Shown piece by piece: positions 15,268 to 25,933 of a stretch of 35,913 nt of DNA. Source of the stretch: an uncultured Actinomycetes bacterium (lineage in GTDB: Bacteria > Actinomycetota > Actinomycetes > Nanopelagicales > Nanopelagicaceae); contig CAIJYZ010000111.1 of NCBI GenBank assembly GCA_903825015.1, forward strand, positions 1 through 35,913, read 5' to 3'. The position numbers and the translations under genes are program-made. The notes beneath the pieces were generated by a model. It saw only the letters and a program-made list of their open reading frames with translations, was not told where the DNA came from and ran no database searches. Position 1 is the stretch's first letter, and the number at the start of each line of letters is the position of its first letter.

Positions 15268-15274
15268 TTTACCC

Positions 15275-16093
15275 ATGGTGAGCACATTTATCATCGCCCT
15301 GCGCGAAGGCCTTGAGGCCTCGCTCATTGTTGGGATTTTGGTTGCTTACATCATCAAAAGTGATCGCCGAGCCCTCCTAGCGCCTTTGTGGAGCGGTGTA
15401 ATCGCCGCTGTTGCACTCAGTCTTGGTCTTGGCCTAATACTTTCTAGAACATCTGGCGGAATGAGCGAACACTCCACTGCCTTATTTGCTGGCACGACCT
15501 CACTTCTGGCCGTCGCCCTGGTTACTTGGATGGTTTTCTGGATGAAACGCTCGGCCCGCTTTCTCAGGTCAGAGCTGCACGGAAAGGTTGATTCCGCTTC
15601 ACTAACAGGACCTGTAGCTCTTGCAGCTGCAGCGTTTCTGGCCGTTATTCGCGAAGGCTTAGAGACTGCATTATTTATTTACTCAAACTTTAGAACCGTT
15701 GCCGATACAAAAAGCTCTTTGATTGGCTTAACCCTGGGCTTTCTAATCGCCATCTCTTTGGGATACCTCATTTACAAATCCTCAATTAACCTAAATCTGA
15801 GCAAGTTCTTCAAGTACACCGGAGTTGCCTTGATCATCGTTGCCGCCGGTGTTCTCACATATGCAGTTCATGAATTTCAAGAACTGGGTTGGTTGCCCGG
15901 GGCTAATGCCTATGCCTGGGATTTAACATCTTCTATCCCAAATGACTCCGTAACAAGTGCAGCTCTTGGCGGAACTGTTGGATTCGATACAACTACCTCA
16001 TGGCTACAGCTAGGAATCTGGGCGCTCTATCTAGTCGCAGTGCTTATTCCTTACCTTTCAAAGCCACGCGCACGCCAACTCACACCTGCCTAA
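15275..16093 (+). CDS. efeU: FTR1-family iron permease (EfeU-like)
   Basis: 272 residues from the ATG at 15275; the ORF-track TTG at 15239 lies inside the inverted repeat and adds unlike sequence. The two REGLE iron-binding motifs are at 10-14 (ALREGLEASLIV) and 126-130 (VIREGLETALFI), each in a transmembrane helix, with about seven helices in all. FTR1 proteins import ferric iron at the cytoplasmic membrane, in bacteria often with EfeO and EfeB; neither is in this window. The promoter overlaps a strong inverted repeat, so expression is probably tightly controlled, plausibly by iron. Confidence 0.9.
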   Translation: MVSTFIIALREGLEASLIVGILVAYIIKSDRRALLAPLWSGVIAAVALSLGLGLILSRTSGGMSEHSTALFAGTTSLLAVALVTWMVFWMKRSARFLRSELHGKVDSASLTGPVALAAAAFLAVIREGLETALFIYSNFRTVADTKSSLIGLTLGFLIAISLGYLIYKSSINLNLSKFFKYTGVALIIVAAGVLTYAVHEFQELGWLPGANAYAWDLTSSIPNDSVTSAALGGTVGFDTTTSWLQLGIWALYLVAVLIPYLSKPRARQLTPA

Positions 16094-16109
16094 TCGCTGT
16101 CACAATCTC

Positions 16110-16123
16110 TTACTGGCGAGTAA
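16110..16123. promoter_or_regulatory. Inverted repeat at the fadA-fadB promoter
   Basis: TTACT-GGCG-AGTAA lies 36 bp upstream of fadA. Its right arm overlaps TAACAT (16121-16126), a good -10, with CTGTCA about 18 nt further up as a weak -35. A TetR- or GntR-type fatty-acid regulator would be the expected binder; this is inference. Confidence 0.5.
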
Positions 16124-16158
16124 CATAACCGCTACACCAGCCTCAGTAAAGGATCACT

Positions 16159-17349
16159 ATGTCCCGCTCAGTTGTCTTAGTCGATGCCGTTCGTACGCCT
16201 TTTGGAAAATCGGGAGGTATGTATTCAGGTACCCGCGCCGATGATCTTATTGTCCGTGCAATTAGAGGACTGCTAGATCGAAATCCATTAGTTGAGCACA
16301 GCACAATCGATGATGTTGCAATCGCTGCAGCGACACAAACTGGTGATCAAGGTATGAATATTGGCCGTAGTGCAACTTTGCTGGCGGGTTTACCCAACAC
16401 GGTTCCAGGATATTCAATAGATCGCTGGTGCGCTGGTGCTTTGACTGCGGTAACAACGGTTGCAGGTGCAATTGCATTTGGTTCAAATGAGATTGCGATC
16501 GCTGGTGGTGTCGAGCACATGGGAAATCACCCAATTGGCGAAGGACTTGATCCCAACCCACGTTTCTTAGCTGAGAAGATTGTTGAGCAAGATGCACTTG
16601 CAATGGGTGCGACAGCTGAACGCTTGCATGATCGTTTTCCAACTATTACTAAAACCCGCGCAGATGCGTACGCACTTAACTCACAACTTAAAACCGCTAA
16701 AGCTTATGCAGCCGGTTTAATTCAAAGAGATTTAATTCCAATGGCAGCTCGCAACGCCGAACTTGGTTGGACCATTGCAACAGTTGATGAGCCACCTCGC
16801 CCCCAAACAACTCTTGAAGGTTTAGCTGGATTAAAAACTCCATTTAGACCAGCTGGTCGTGTAACTGCAGGTAACTCATCAGGATTAAACGACGGCGCAA
16901 CTGCAGCACTTCTTGCCAGTGAAGATAAAGCTAAAGAGTTGGGCCTAACTATTAAAGCCCGTTTAGTTTCATTTGCATTTGCAGGTGTCGAACCAGAAGT
17001 TATGGGATTCGGTCCGGTGCCTTCAACGATAAAAGCTTTAAAGCAAGCTGGTTTAACAATTGAAGATATTGGTCTCTTTGAAATTAATGAGGCCTTTGCA
17101 GTACAGGTAATTGCTTTTCTTGAGCACTTTGGAATCGCCGATGATGATGTACGCGTCAATCCTTTCGGTGGCGCAATTGCAGTGGGACATCCACTCGCAT
17201 CCTCTGGTGTTCGTCTAATGCTCAACCTCGCTCGCTCTTTTGAAGATCATCCAGAAGTGCGTTACGGATTAACAACGATGTGTATAGGCCTAGGAATGGG
17301 CGGATCAGTTATTTGGGAAAACCCACACTTTAATGGTCAGGTGAAATAA
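16159..17349 (+). CDS. fadA: Acetyl-CoA C-acyltransferase (thiolase)
   Basis: 396 residues. The nucleophile is C91 (IDRWCAGALTAV), the active-site histidine lies in GGAIAVGHPLASSGVRL, and the second cysteine in TTMCIGLGMGGS. Length and motifs are those of beta-oxidation 3-ketoacyl-CoA thiolases. It cleaves 3-ketoacyl-CoA to acetyl-CoA and a shortened acyl-CoA. AAAGGA precedes the ATG at normal spacing. The alpha-subunit gene begins on the base after its stop codon, so the two form a fadA-fadB operon. An inverted repeat upstream suggests control by a fatty-acid regulator. Confidence 0.93.
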   Translation: MSRSVVLVDAVRTPFGKSGGMYSGTRADDLIVRAIRGLLDRNPLVEHSTIDDVAIAAATQTGDQGMNIGRSATLLAGLPNTVPGYSIDRWCAGALTAVTTVAGAIAFGSNEIAIAGGVEHMGNHPIGEGLDPNPRFLAEKIVEQDALAMGATAERLHDRFPTITKTRADAYALNSQLKTAKAYAAGLIQRDLIPMAARNAELGWTIATVDEPPRPQTTLEGLAGLKTPFRPAGRVTAGNSSGLNDGATAALLASEDKAKELGLTIKARLVSFAFAGVEPEVMGFGPVPSTIKALKQAGLTIEDIGLFEINEAFAVQVIAFLEHFGIADDDVRVNPFGGAIAVGHPLASSGVRLMLNLARSFEDHPEVRYGLTTMCIGLGMGGSVIWENPHFNGQVK

Positions 17350-19458
17350 ATGAGCGTAGATATCAAACTCCCAGAAGGTGCACCAGAGGAAGTAGTAACA
17401 CAGGCCCTGGTTCGAGATGTTGACTTAAGCGCCTTTGGTGCTCAAGGAACTTTGGCTCTTATCACTCTCGATAATGGCCATGACCACAACCGACCAAATA
17501 CCTTTGGCCCACAATCACTTATGGCGCTAGATGCGGCGATAACAGAGGCAACATCACGTAAACCTGCAGCCATTGCCATCACGGGCAAGCCATTTATCTT
17601 TGCAGCGGGTGCGGATTTATCAGCACTTTCATTTATTAGTAATCGTGAACAATCACTTGCAATAGGAAAACTAGGCCACGATGTATTTCGCCGACTTGGT
17701 GAATCAAGCATCCCAACATTTGCATTCATTAATGGTTTGGCCCTTGGTGGCGGACTTGAAGTTGGCTTGCATTGCCAATTCCGCACTCTTGCAACAACGG
17801 CATTTACGGCATTACCTGAGGTTTTCCTAGGGTTAGTTCCTGGATGGGGCGGAGCAACAATTCTTCCCAAACTAATTGGTCCAGAACGAGCGGTTCAAGT
17901 AATTATGCTGAACTCACTCAACAACAACACGATGATGAAAGCTAAAGATGCTTTCAAACTCGGCGTTGTAGATGCACTCTTTGAACCATCAGATTTCCTT
18001 GAGCGATCAATTGCATTTGCTGCAAATGTTCTTAATGGCACAACAACCATAGAGCGTAAAGATTACAGCCAGGATCCTGCATGGGATTCTGCACTTGCGA
18101 CAGGAAAGGCTGCAGCGTTAAAGAAATATGGCGGAGCTGAAATCGCATCACCATTTAAAGCCCTTGAACTAATTGCAGCAGCAAAGAGCAATACTGTCGG
18201 TGAAGGTTTTGATGCTGAGGATGTTGCCCTTGCAGATTTAACAATGAGCGATCCCCTACGAGCTTCGTTATATGCATTTAATGTTATTCAGAAAAAGCGA
18301 AAGAAAGTCGAAGGCGCACCAAAGCCTGCATTAGCGCGTAAGGTTTCAAAGGTTGGTGTTGTCGGTGCAGGTTTGATGGCATCGCAGTTAGCCCTTCTAC
18401 TTCTTAGAAATCTGAAGTGCCCGATTGTTATGACCGATATCGATCAAGAGCGTGCCGACAAGGGCGTGGCCTGGGTCAAAAATGAGTTAACAAAATTAGT
18501 AGAGAAAAAGCGTATGTCCGCAGAGTCTGCCGGTCGACTATCACTGTTGATTTCAGGATCGGCTGATCAAGGCGTTTATGCTGGATGCGATTTCATTATT
18601 GAAGCTATATTTGAAGAGCTCTCCCTTAAGCAAGAGCTTTTCAAGAAACTTGAAGCCATCATTTCCCCTGAGTGCGTACTAGCAACTAACACTTCATCAC
18701 TTTCTGTTGAACGTATGAGTGAAGGCTTGAAAAACCCAGAACGCGTCGTTGGTTTCCACTTCTTCAACCCTGTGGCTGTTATGCCTCTCCTTGAAGTTGC
18801 ACGAACAAGTGCCACCGATGATGCAACAACTGCCACGGCCATTGCCGTTGGTAAGGAGTTAAAGAAGACCATGATCATCTGTAAAGATGCACCTGGCTTT
18901 GTCGTGAACCGTCTACTTACACGTTTCATGGGTGAAATTACTGATGCCGTTGATGAAGGAACCGCTCCAGATGTTGCCGACAATGCGATGCGTTCTATCG
19001 GTTTTCCAATGTCACCATTCCAACTTCTAGATTTAGTGGGTCCTGGAGTAGCACTTCACGTTTCAGAAACTTTGAATGCAAATCTTGGCGATCGTTACAG
19101 AATCTCACCAACTATGCAGTCAATGGTCAAAGAGGGTGTTCGCAACTTCTATATTAAAAATGAAGATGGATCAGTTGGCGCAAATCCGGCAGCAATCGCA
19201 TTAATTCATAAAGGCGATTCTCCATCAACGGCTGAGCAAGTTCGAAATCGTGCTCTAACAGCTCTAGCTGTTGAAGCAAGGATGATGCTTGATGAGGGCG
19301 TTGTATCTACCGCTGCCGAAATTGATTTATGCATGTTGATGGGCGCCGGATGGCCAATGCATTTAGGTGGAATATTGCCTTACTTAGACCGTGAAGGAAT
19401 TAGCGAGGCTGCTTGCGGTCAACGCTTTCATCCGAAGGGAGTTGCATCTCTTGCCTAA
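17350..19458 (+). CDS. fadB: Multifunctional beta-oxidation protein: enoyl-CoA hydratase / 3-hydroxyacyl-CoA dehydrogenase
   Basis: 702 residues, the full length of FadB/FadJ. Residues 1-300 are the crotonase domain (oxyanion-hole regions [12 protein letters not shown] and [13 protein letters not shown]). The NAD-binding domain starts near 335 ([18 protein letters not shown]) and includes [30 protein letters not shown] with the catalytic histidine. The C-terminal dehydrogenase domain runs to the typical ending [14 protein letters not shown]. It hydrates enoyl-CoA and oxidises the product for the FadA thiolase. The 3' end overlaps dxs by 59 nt on the opposite strand. Confidence 0.92.
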   Translation: MSVDIKLPEGAPEEVVTQALVRDVDLSAFGAQGTLALITLDNGHDHNRPNTFGPQSLMALDAAITEATSRKPAAIAITGKPFIFAAGADLSALSFISNREQSLAIGKLGHDVFRRLGESSIPTFAFINGLALGGGLEVGLHCQFRTLATTAFTALPEVFLGLVPGWGGATILPKLIGPERAVQVIMLNSLNNNTMMKAKDAFKLGVVDALFEPSDFLERSIAFAANVLNGTTTIERKDYSQDPAWDSALATGKAAALKKYGGAEIASPFKALELIAAAKSNTVGEGFDAEDVALADLTMSDPLRASLYAFNVIQKKRKKVEGAPKPALARKVSKVGVVGAGLMASQLALLLLRNLKCPIVMTDIDQERADKGVAWVKNELTKLVEKKRMSAESAGRLSLLISGSADQGVYAGCDFIIEAIFEELSLKQELFKKLEAIISPECVLATNTSSLSVERMSEGLKNPERVVGFHFFNPVAVMPLLEVARTSATDDATTATAIAVGKELKKTMIICKDAPGFVVNRLLTRFMGEITDAVDEGTAPDVADNAMRSIGFPMSPFQLLDLVGPGVALHVSETLNANLGDRYRISPTMQSMVKEGVRNFYIKNEDGSVGANPAAIALIHKGDSPSTAEQVRNRALTALAVEARMMLDEGVVSTAAEIDLCMLMGAGWPMHLGGILPYLDREGISEAACGQRFHPKGVASLA

Positions 19459-21319
19459 GAGAACTACTCCATTCGACAACACTTCGCGCGATATTTTGAG
19501 CGGTAATTCCAATATCGCTTAGAATCTCACCGCGCTTTGAGTGTTCGATAAATTCAAGTGGAACGCCTATCGAGTGCAATGGAATAAGAACGTCTGCATC
19601 TCTAAACATTTCAGAGATTGCACTTCCAATTCCAGCGTGGCGAATTCCATCTTCTAAAACAACGACACTCTTATAACGCTCTGCCATGCGAATCAGAGAT
19701 TGTGGCAAAGGCTTAACCCATCGTGGATCAATAACAGTAACCCCAACACCTTCGCGATAGGCAGATGAAGCTGCTTCAACGGCGATTGCTGCCATTGCGC
19801 CAACGCTGATCAGCAAAACATCTGCACTTTCACCGCGATATAAGACATCGATTCCATCTCGACGCTCAAAGGCAGGAATATCTTCCTGGACTGAGCCTTT
19901 TGGAAAACGCACCATCGAAGGGGCATTATTAATTTCTACCGCTTCGCGCAAAAGCTCTTTCAGACGCGCACCATCACGAGGAGCAGCAACGTGCATTGTT
20001 GGAACGATCCCCGTTAACGCTAAATCCCATATTCCGTGGTGAGAAGGGCCATCGTCGCCAGTCACGCCTGAGCGATCCAAAACAAAAGTCACACCCGCCT
20101 TGTGTAAAGCAACATCAAGAAGCATCTGATCAAAGGCACGGTTAAGAAATGTCGAGTACACCGCAACTACTGGATGTAAACCAGTAAATGCCAGGCCTGC
20201 TGCACTTGTCACTGCATGTTGTTCAGCAATTCCAACATCGATTGTGCGCTCTGGAAAAACTGCTTGGAATTGGTCGAGTCCTGTTGGTCCTAGCATCGCC
20301 GCCGTGATCGCAACGATATCTGTACGCGTTTTACCAATTTCAACTAACTCTTGAGAAAAAACTTTGGTCCAAGAAGTTCCACTCTTAGAAAGCGGCTCCC
20401 CCGTTTCAGGATCTATTACACCGACTGCATGGAATTTCTCTGCTTCATCGGCAACTGCTGGTTTGTGGCCTTTACCTTTCTCAGTAATAGCATGAACCAA
20501 AATTGGCGCACCATACTCTTTGGCCTGATGCAAAGCTTTTTCCATTGCAGTGATGTCATGTCCGTCGATAGGTCCCATGTACTTAAGACCCAAATCCTCA
20601 AACATTCCCTGCGGTGCGACGATGTCTTTTAGTCCCTTTTTCATTCCATGCAATGTTTCATAGATTGGAACTCCAACAACAGGAGTTTTGTGCAAGACCT
20701 CTTTGCCCCAATCAAGGAACTTTTCATATCCACTTGTCACGCGCAGAGTTGAAAGATACGTTGCAACTCCACCAATCGTTGGCGAGTATGAACGAGCATT
20801 ATCATTTACAACTATTACAAGATTTCGTTTTTGCTCGGGAGCAATGTTATTAAGCGCTTCCCAGGACATTCCTCCAGTAAGTGCGCCATCACCAACTACA
20901 ACTACAACATGGCGATCTGTTGCACCTTGAATTGAAAAGCCGCGAGAGATTCCATCTCCCCATGACAATGCTGTGGATGCGTGTGAATTTTCAATGACAT
21001 CATGAGGACTTTCGCCGCGATTGGGATATCCAGAGATTCCACCTCGTTGACGCAAATTATCAAAGGACTGAGCGCGTCCAGTAAGCATCTTATGAACATA
21101 AGACTGATGGCCTGTATCGAAAACGATTACATCTTTTGGAGATTCAAATACGCGGTGAATGGCCAGAGTTAATTCAACGACGCCTAAGTTAGGACCCAGG
21201 TGACCACCTGTTTTCGATACTTTTTCAACTAATAGCGCGCGAATTTCAGAGCTGAGTTCGATCAATTGCTCATGAGTCAGAGATGCCAAATCGGCAGGGG
21301 AATTAATCTGACTCAACAT
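19400..21319 (-). CDS. dxs: 1-deoxy-D-xylulose-5-phosphate synthase
   Basis: 639 residues. Thiamine-diphosphate motifs are intact: [16 protein letters not shown], the GDG segment [16 protein letters not shown], and [19 protein letters not shown] in the transketolase pyrimidine domain. It catalyses the first step of the MEP isoprenoid pathway from pyruvate and glyceraldehyde-3-phosphate. The domain ends near IARSVVEW; a further hydrophilic tail of about 20 residues is encoded inside the antisense end of fadB and is unlikely to be needed. It follows acnA by 18 nt, yet TAAACT 7 nt before the ATG suggests its own leaderless promoter. Confidence 0.95.
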   Translation of the reverse strand: MLSQINSPADLASLTHEQLIELSSEIRALLVEKVSKTGGHLGPNLGVVELTLAIHRVFESPKDVIVFDTGHQSYVHKMLTGRAQSFDNLRQRGGISGYPNRGESPHDVIENSHASTALSWGDGISRGFSIQGATDRHVVVVVGDGALTGGMSWEALNNIAPEQKRNLVIVVNDNARSYSPTIGGVATYLSTLRVTSGYEKFLDWGKEVLHKTPVVGVPIYETLHGMKKGLKDIVAPQGMFEDLGLKYMGPIDGHDITAMEKALHQAKEYGAPILVHAITEKGKGHKPAVADEAEKFHAVGVIDPETGEPLSKSGTSWTKVFSQELVEIGKTRTDIVAITAAMLGPTGLDQFQAVFPERTIDVGIAEQHAVTSAAGLAFTGLHPVVAVYSTFLNRAFDQMLLDVALHKAGVTFVLDRSGVTGDDGPSHHGIWDLALTGIVPTMHVAAPRDGARLKELLREAVEINNAPSMVRFPKGSVQEDIPAFERRDGIDVLYRGESADVLLISVGAMAAIAVEAASSAYREGVGVTVIDPRWVKPLPQSLIRMAERYKSVVVLEDGIRHAGIGSAISEMFRDADVLIPLHSIGVPLEFIEHSKRGEILSDIGITAQNIARSVVEWSSSLRQEMQLPSDESVDRKQPR

Positions 21320-21326
21320 GGCGTTA

Positions 21327-21332
21327 AGTTTA
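21327..21332 (-). promoter_or_regulatory. Predicted -10 element of leaderless dxs promoter
   Basis: Minus-strand TAAACT, then seven bases, then the ATG at 21319; it lies in the 18-nt acnA-dxs gap. Confidence 0.45.
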
Positions 21333-21337
21333 GGTGC

Positions 21338-23986
21338 TTAGGCGTTTAAGAGCGAACGCAACACATACTGCATGATTCCGCCATGGCGATAATAATCTGC
21401 CTCACCAGGTGTATCTATGCGCACGCTTGCCACAAAGCTCTTATCCCCTGCAGTTACGGTGAGCTCCTTAGGAACTCCCCCAGTATTGAGGGCTGTAATG
21501 CCGCTAATTGAAAATACTTCTTCACCGGTTAGTCCCAGTGTCTTAGCGTTCTCACCGCTTCTAAATTGAAGTGGAAGAACACCCATTCCAATTAAGTTAG
21601 AACGGTGAATTCGTTCAAAACTTTCAGCAATTACCGCTCGGACTCCGAGCAGTGCAGTTCCTTTAGCGGCCCAATCGCGTGAAGAACCAGAGCCATACTC
21701 TTTGCCCGCAAGAATCACTAACGGTGTACCGACCTTTTGATACTCAACTGATGCATCATAAATTGTGGATTGCTCGCCGTTACTTGCAAAGTTACGAGTA
21801 AACCCACCCTCAACACCATCGAGTAAAAGATTCTTAAGGCGAATATTGGCAAATGTTCCACGAATCATTACTTCGTGGTTACCGCGCCTTGAACCATATG
21901 AGTTGAAATCTTTGCGATCGATTCCATGATCCGCCAAATACTTTCCTGCAGGTGAATCTGCTTTGATATTTCCCGCAGGTGAAATGTGATCTGTAGTTAC
22001 AGAATCACCAAGAATTGCTAGAACACGAGCAGCTTCAATATCAACAACTGCCGTTGGTTCTTTAGGCATTCCATCAAAGTATGGGGGCTTACGAACATAT
22101 GTTGACTTGGCATCCCATTCAAAAGTTTTTCCTGTTGGGGTTGCCAGTGACTTCCAGCGATGATCACCGTCAAAGACCGATGCATAATCCTTTGTAAACA
22201 TTGCCGATGAGATTGAAGCTTCGATGACGCTTTGAATCTCTGATGGAGTTGGCCAGATATCAGCTAAGAAAACATCGTTTCCATCGTGATCTTTGCCTAA
22301 CGCATCTTTTTCAAAATCATGATCCATAGTTCCGGCAATCGCATATGCGACAACAAGTGGAGGTGAGGCTAAATAGTTCATCTTCACATCAGGGCTAATG
22401 CGTCCTTCAAAGTTGCGGTTACCTGATAAAACCGCAGTTACGGCTAAGTCGCCATCATTTACAGCTTTGCTTATTTCAACAGGAAGTGGTCCTGAGTTAC
22501 CAATGCAGGTGACGCAGCCATATCCAACTAAGTTAAAACCAAGTGCCTCCATATATTGAGTTAGATCTGCGCGATCGTAATAATCGGTAACAACCTTTGA
22601 CCCTGGAGCCAGGGTTGTCTTAACCCAAGGCTTTGATTTCAATCCCTTTTCAACGGCCTTCTTTGCCAGCAAGGCTGCGCCAATCATGACTGAAGGGTTT
22701 GATGTATTTGTACAAGATGTAATTGAGGCGATCACAACATCGCCGTTCTTAACACGGGTCGCGCCAGCTACAACTTCACTCTTAGATGTCTTTTCTGAAT
22801 AGTACGTTGGCAAAATCTTTTCAAAAGCAACTTTTGAATCACTAAGTGAAATACGATCTTGTGGGCGCTTTGGTCCTGCAATGGATGGAACAACCGTCGA
22901 CAGATCAAGTTCAACATGTTCAGAAAAGCGTGGCTCGATTGAAGGGTCATGCCACAAGCCCTGTTGCTTTGCATAGCTTTCTACTAACGCCACTTGATCT
23001 TCGCTGCGGCCTGTTAATCGTAAATAACGCAGAGCCTCTTCGTCAATTGGGAAGATTGCGCATGTTGATCCATATTCAGGAGACATATTTCCGATAGTTG
23101 TTCGGTTAGCCATTGGTACCGATACAACACCTGGGCCATAAAACTCCACAAACTTTCCAACAACTCCATGCTTACGCAGAATTTCAGTGATTGTTAACGC
23201 CATATCGGTGGCTGTTGTTCCGAGTGGAAGCTGACCAGTTAATTTAAATCCGACTACGCGTGGAATCAACATCGATACTGGCTGACCTAATAGAGCTGCT
23301 TCGGCCTCAATTCCGCCGACTCCCCAACCCAAAACACCAAGACCGTTGACCATCGTTGTGTGTGAATCAGTTCCAACAACAGTGTCTGGGTAGGCGCGTA
23401 GCACTCCATCAACGCTTCGAGTCATAACGACGCGAGCTAAATATTCAATATTTACCTGGTGAACGATTCCAGTTCCAGGTGGAACAACTTTGAACTCGTC
23501 AAAGGCGGTCTGTCCCCAACGCAAGAAACGGTAACGTTCCTGGTTACGTTCGTATTCAATATCCGTGTTCTTTTCAAAAGCATCTTTCGTTCCAAAGACA
23601 TCGGCGATAACTGAGTGGTCAATTACTAGTTCAGCAGGAGCTAGTGGATTTACTTTTGAAGCATCTCCCCCAAGTTCAACAATTGCTTCACGCATTGTTG
23701 CTAGATCTACGATGCATGGAACCCCGGTGAAATCCTGCATTACAACACGGGCTGGAGTAAATTGAATTTCAGTATCAGGTTCTACTGCTGGGTCCCAATT
23801 GGAAAGTGCAGTGATGTGGTCGGCAGTAATGTTGGCGCCATCTTCGGTGCGCAAAAGGTTTTCCAACAGCACTTTAAGCGAGAAAGGTAGATTGCTGGCA
23901 CCGGGGATAGATGAGATATCAAAAATCTCATAACTCTTGCCCGCAACTTCTAGGTTTTTCTTTGCGTTAAAAGAGTTTTTACTCAT
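21338..23986 (-). CDS. acnA: Aconitate hydratase A
   Basis: 882 residues, as for AcnA/IRP1-type aconitases. The [4Fe-4S] ligands are in [13 protein letters not shown] (first cysteine) and [14 protein letters not shown] (pair). Catalytic regions [19 protein letters not shown] and [18 protein letters not shown] are present, and the swivel domain ends [16 protein letters not shown]. It interconverts citrate and isocitrate in the TCA cycle. AAGGGGAG precedes the ATG, so this start uses a Shine-Dalgarno. It lies 34 nt behind the methyltransferase gene on the same strand. Confidence 0.96.
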   Translation of the reverse strand: MSKNSFNAKKNLEVAGKSYEIFDISSIPGASNLPFSLKVLLENLLRTEDGANITADHITALSNWDPAVEPDTEIQFTPARVVMQDFTGVPCIVDLATMREAIVELGGDASKVNPLAPAELVIDHSVIADVFGTKDAFEKNTDIEYERNQERYRFLRWGQTAFDEFKVVPPGTGIVHQVNIEYLARVVMTRSVDGVLRAYPDTVVGTDSHTTMVNGLGVLGWGVGGIEAEAALLGQPVSMLIPRVVGFKLTGQLPLGTTATDMALTITEILRKHGVVGKFVEFYGPGVVSVPMANRTTIGNMSPEYGSTCAIFPIDEEALRYLRLTGRSEDQVALVESYAKQQGLWHDPSIEPRFSEHVELDLSTVVPSIAGPKRPQDRISLSDSKVAFEKILPTYYSEKTSKSEVVAGATRVKNGDVVIASITSCTNTSNPSVMIGAALLAKKAVEKGLKSKPWVKTTLAPGSKVVTDYYDRADLTQYMEALGFNLVGYGCVTCIGNSGPLPVEISKAVNDGDLAVTAVLSGNRNFEGRISPDVKMNYLASPPLVVAYAIAGTMDHDFEKDALGKDHDGNDVFLADIWPTPSEIQSVIEASISSAMFTKDYASVFDGDHRWKSLATPTGKTFEWDAKSTYVRKPPYFDGMPKEPTAVVDIEAARVLAILGDSVTTDHISPAGNIKADSPAGKYLADHGIDRKDFNSYGSRRGNHEVMIRGTFANIRLKNLLLDGVEGGFTRNFASNGEQSTIYDASVEYQKVGTPLVILAGKEYGSGSSRDWAAKGTALLGVRAVIAESFERIHRSNLIGMGVLPLQFRSGENAKTLGLTGEEVFSISGITALNTGGVPKELTVTAGDKSFVASVRIDTPGEADYYRHGGIMQYVLRSLLNA

Positions 23987-24020
23987 TATCTCCCCTTAAG
24001 AAACATCGCTTACTTGAGCG

Positions 24021-25235
24021 TCAAGATACCTTAGCCGGCTCAAACAGTGCAACACATTCGATGTGATGTGTCATTGGAAAGAGATCAAAAGCTCGCAATT
24101 TTACGAGTGAATAACCACTACTTAGAAAGTAACCAGTATCACGCGCTAATGCCGCTGGATCGCAAGCCGCATAGACAATGCGTCGTGGAGATATTCGGAC
24201 AATCTCATCAACCACAACTTTTCCGGCTCCATCACGTGGAGGGTCCAATACAACAACATCGGCAGATGAGATTCTTGGTAGATGTTTGGCAACATCGCCG
24301 GTAATTATTTTTACATTTGCGTGTGCTTTAAAATTGCGTGAAGCATCAGCTGTCGCACTCTTGCTTCCTTCAATTAAGTTAATGCTCCCATTCTCGCCAA
24401 CTTGATCAATTAGCGCCGCGGTAAATAATCCGACTCCACCATAAAGATCCAATACATGCTCACCGCTCTTTACTGCAGAAAAATCCTGTACAACAGAGCT
24501 TAAAACGCTCGGCGCATTGATGTGTCCTTGCCAAAATGAATCGTTGCTGACTTCCAAAACTTTACCTAAAACTTCTTCATGCAAGACGGCCGGTCCCTCG
24601 CTCAAACGCGATTTAGTTTCACTGCGTGTGGCAATGAGAGATATGGATCGCTCACCAGAGTTAGAGGCTGCGATTTCTACGCGCATATCTGCGCGCCACT
24701 TCTTAGTTGCAAGTTCGGTAAAACCTATGTCCTGAGCAGCTACCAAGCACTCACTTACTGGAATCACTTTATGACTTCGTGAGCCGATAAAACCTAACTG
24801 CCCATTTCGATCAGTAGTTGAAATAATGCGCGAACGCCACCCAAGGCTTTCTCCTACGCTTTCAACTTCAACTGAGACATCCATCTTCGCGATTCGAGCA
24901 AACTGTTCGGTAATTACATCGCTCTTAAGTTGAAGTTGTCGTGCAACGCGTACATGCTGGAAGTCGCAACCTCCACAACCATTTCGGTGTGAAAATTTGC
25001 ATGGCGCCACAACTCGATCAGGTGAGGCCTCTAATACCTCAACAACATCTGCTCGATTAAAGGAACTTCCAACAGAGGTTATTTCGATTCGACAACGCTC
25101 GCCGGGAATTGCATGACGCACGAAAATAACCGCACCTTCATGCCGGGCGATGAAATGGCCACCATGGGCAACCTTTTCAATCGATACCTCAATAACTTCG
25201 CCGACCACAAGGGTTCTTTTTATAGTTGATGCCAC
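24021..25235 (-). CDS. TRAM-domain class I SAM-dependent RNA uridine methyltransferase (RumA/TrmA family)
   Basis: 404 residues. A TRAM domain spans about 10-70 (GEVIEVSIEKVAHGGHFIAR). Fe-S cysteines follow at C79, C87 and C90 (CKFSHRNGCGGC), with a fourth likely in SECLVAA. The SAM motif DLYGGVGLFTAAL, the DPPRDGAGK motif and the catalytic cysteine in YAACDPAALARD are intact. The enzyme methylates C5 of uridine in 23S rRNA or tRNA; which one is unknown. The GTG start has TAAGGT 7 nt upstream, a leaderless promoter, and is divergent from trkA with 32 bp between. Confidence 0.9.
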   Translation of the reverse strand: MASTIKRTLVVGEVIEVSIEKVAHGGHFIARHEGAVIFVRHAIPGERCRIEITSVGSSFNRADVVEVLEASPDRVVAPCKFSHRNGCGGCDFQHVRVARQLQLKSDVITEQFARIAKMDVSVEVESVGESLGWRSRIISTTDRNGQLGFIGSRSHKVIPVSECLVAAQDIGFTELATKKWRADMRVEIAASNSGERSISLIATRSETKSRLSEGPAVLHEEVLGKVLEVSNDSFWQGHINAPSVLSSVVQDFSAVKSGEHVLDLYGGVGLFTAALIDQVGENGSINLIEGSKSATADASRNFKAHANVKIITGDVAKHLPRISSADVVVLDPPRDGAGKVVVDEIVRISPRRIVYAACDPAALARDTGYFLSSGYSLVKLRAFDLFPMTHHIECVALFEPAKVS

Positions 25236-25242
25236 GGAACTA

Positions 25243-25248
25243 ACCTTA
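25243..25248 (-). promoter_or_regulatory. Predicted -10 element of leaderless methyltransferase promoter
   Basis: Minus-strand TAAGGT, then seven bases, then the GTG at 25235. It is only 6 bp from the opposing trkA -10. Confidence 0.5.
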
Positions 25249-25254
25249 TGGGTG

Positions 25255-25260
25255 TAAGTT
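25255..25260 (+). promoter_or_regulatory. Predicted -10 element of leaderless trkA promoter
   Basis: TAAGTT, then seven bases (AATACAT), then the ATG at 25268. Confidence 0.5.
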
Positions 25261-25267
25261 AATACAT

Positions 25268-25933
25268 ATGCACGTAGTCATCATGGGATGCGGTCGAGTC
25301 GGTTCTTCATTAGCAACTGATCTGGAAGCTGCAGGTCATACTGTTGCCGTTATTGATCAAGCTCGCGAAGCATTCCGCCGCTTAGGTCCAAATTTTAAAG
25401 GCCGAACTGTTACTGGTGTTGGCTTTGATCGCGATGTTTTGCGCGAGGCAGGAATTCAAGAGGCCGATGCATTTGCCGCCGTGAGCAACGGTGATAATTC
25501 AAATATCCTGGCCGCCCGCGTAGCTCGCGAAACATATGGCGTTCAAAATGTTGTTGCCCGAATTTATGACCCAGGCCGTGCCGAGATTTACCAGCGTTTG
25601 GGTATTCCAACCGTTGCAACGGTTTTATGGGCAACTGATCAGATCCTTCGCCGTCTATTACCTGAAGGCTCTCGCTCTGAATGGCGCGATGCCAGTGGAA
25701 CTGTGCAGCTATGTGAAATGCATCCACATAATGATTGGTATGGCCGTCCTATTTTGCTCATTGATGAACTAACGCCTGCACGCGTAGCCTTCATTACACG
25801 CCTTGGGGTTGGTTTAATTCCAGATCAACATACTGTTTTGCAACAAGGCGATCTCATACATGTCATGGTCGGCGATGAAGACATTGCAAAGACTGAGGCA
25901 ATTCTTGCTAATTCACCAGATGGAGATCGATGA
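25268..25933 (+). CDS. trkA: TrkA-type potassium-uptake regulatory protein (CeoB-like)
   Basis: 221 residues. The RCK_N Rossmann domain starts HVVIMGCGRVGSSLATDLEAAGHTVAVIDQ, with an acidic residue at the end of strand 2 for NAD binding. An RCK_C domain fills the C-terminal third (ILLIDELTPARVAFITRLG...LQQGDLIHVMVGDEDI). These cytoplasmic proteins gate Trk/Ktr potassium transporters in response to nucleotides. Its stop overlaps the second trkA gene, matching the ceoB-ceoC pair of mycobacteria. The potassium channel subunit itself is not in the window. Confidence 0.9.
   Translation: MHVVIMGCGRVGSSLATDLEAAGHTVAVIDQAREAFRRLGPNFKGRTVTGVGFDRDVLREAGIQEADAFAAVSNGDNSNILAARVARETYGVQNVVARIYDPGRAEIYQRLGIPTVATVLWATDQILRRLLPEGSRSEWRDASGTVQLCEMHPHNDWYGRPILLIDELTPARVAFITRLGVGLIPDQHTVLQQGDLIHVMVGDEDIAKTEAILANSPDGDR

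Noticed and set aside
24013-24025. CTTGA-GCG-TCAAG hairpin at the end of the methyltransferase gene
   Set aside because: Five-bp stem with no T-run; not convincing as terminator or operator.
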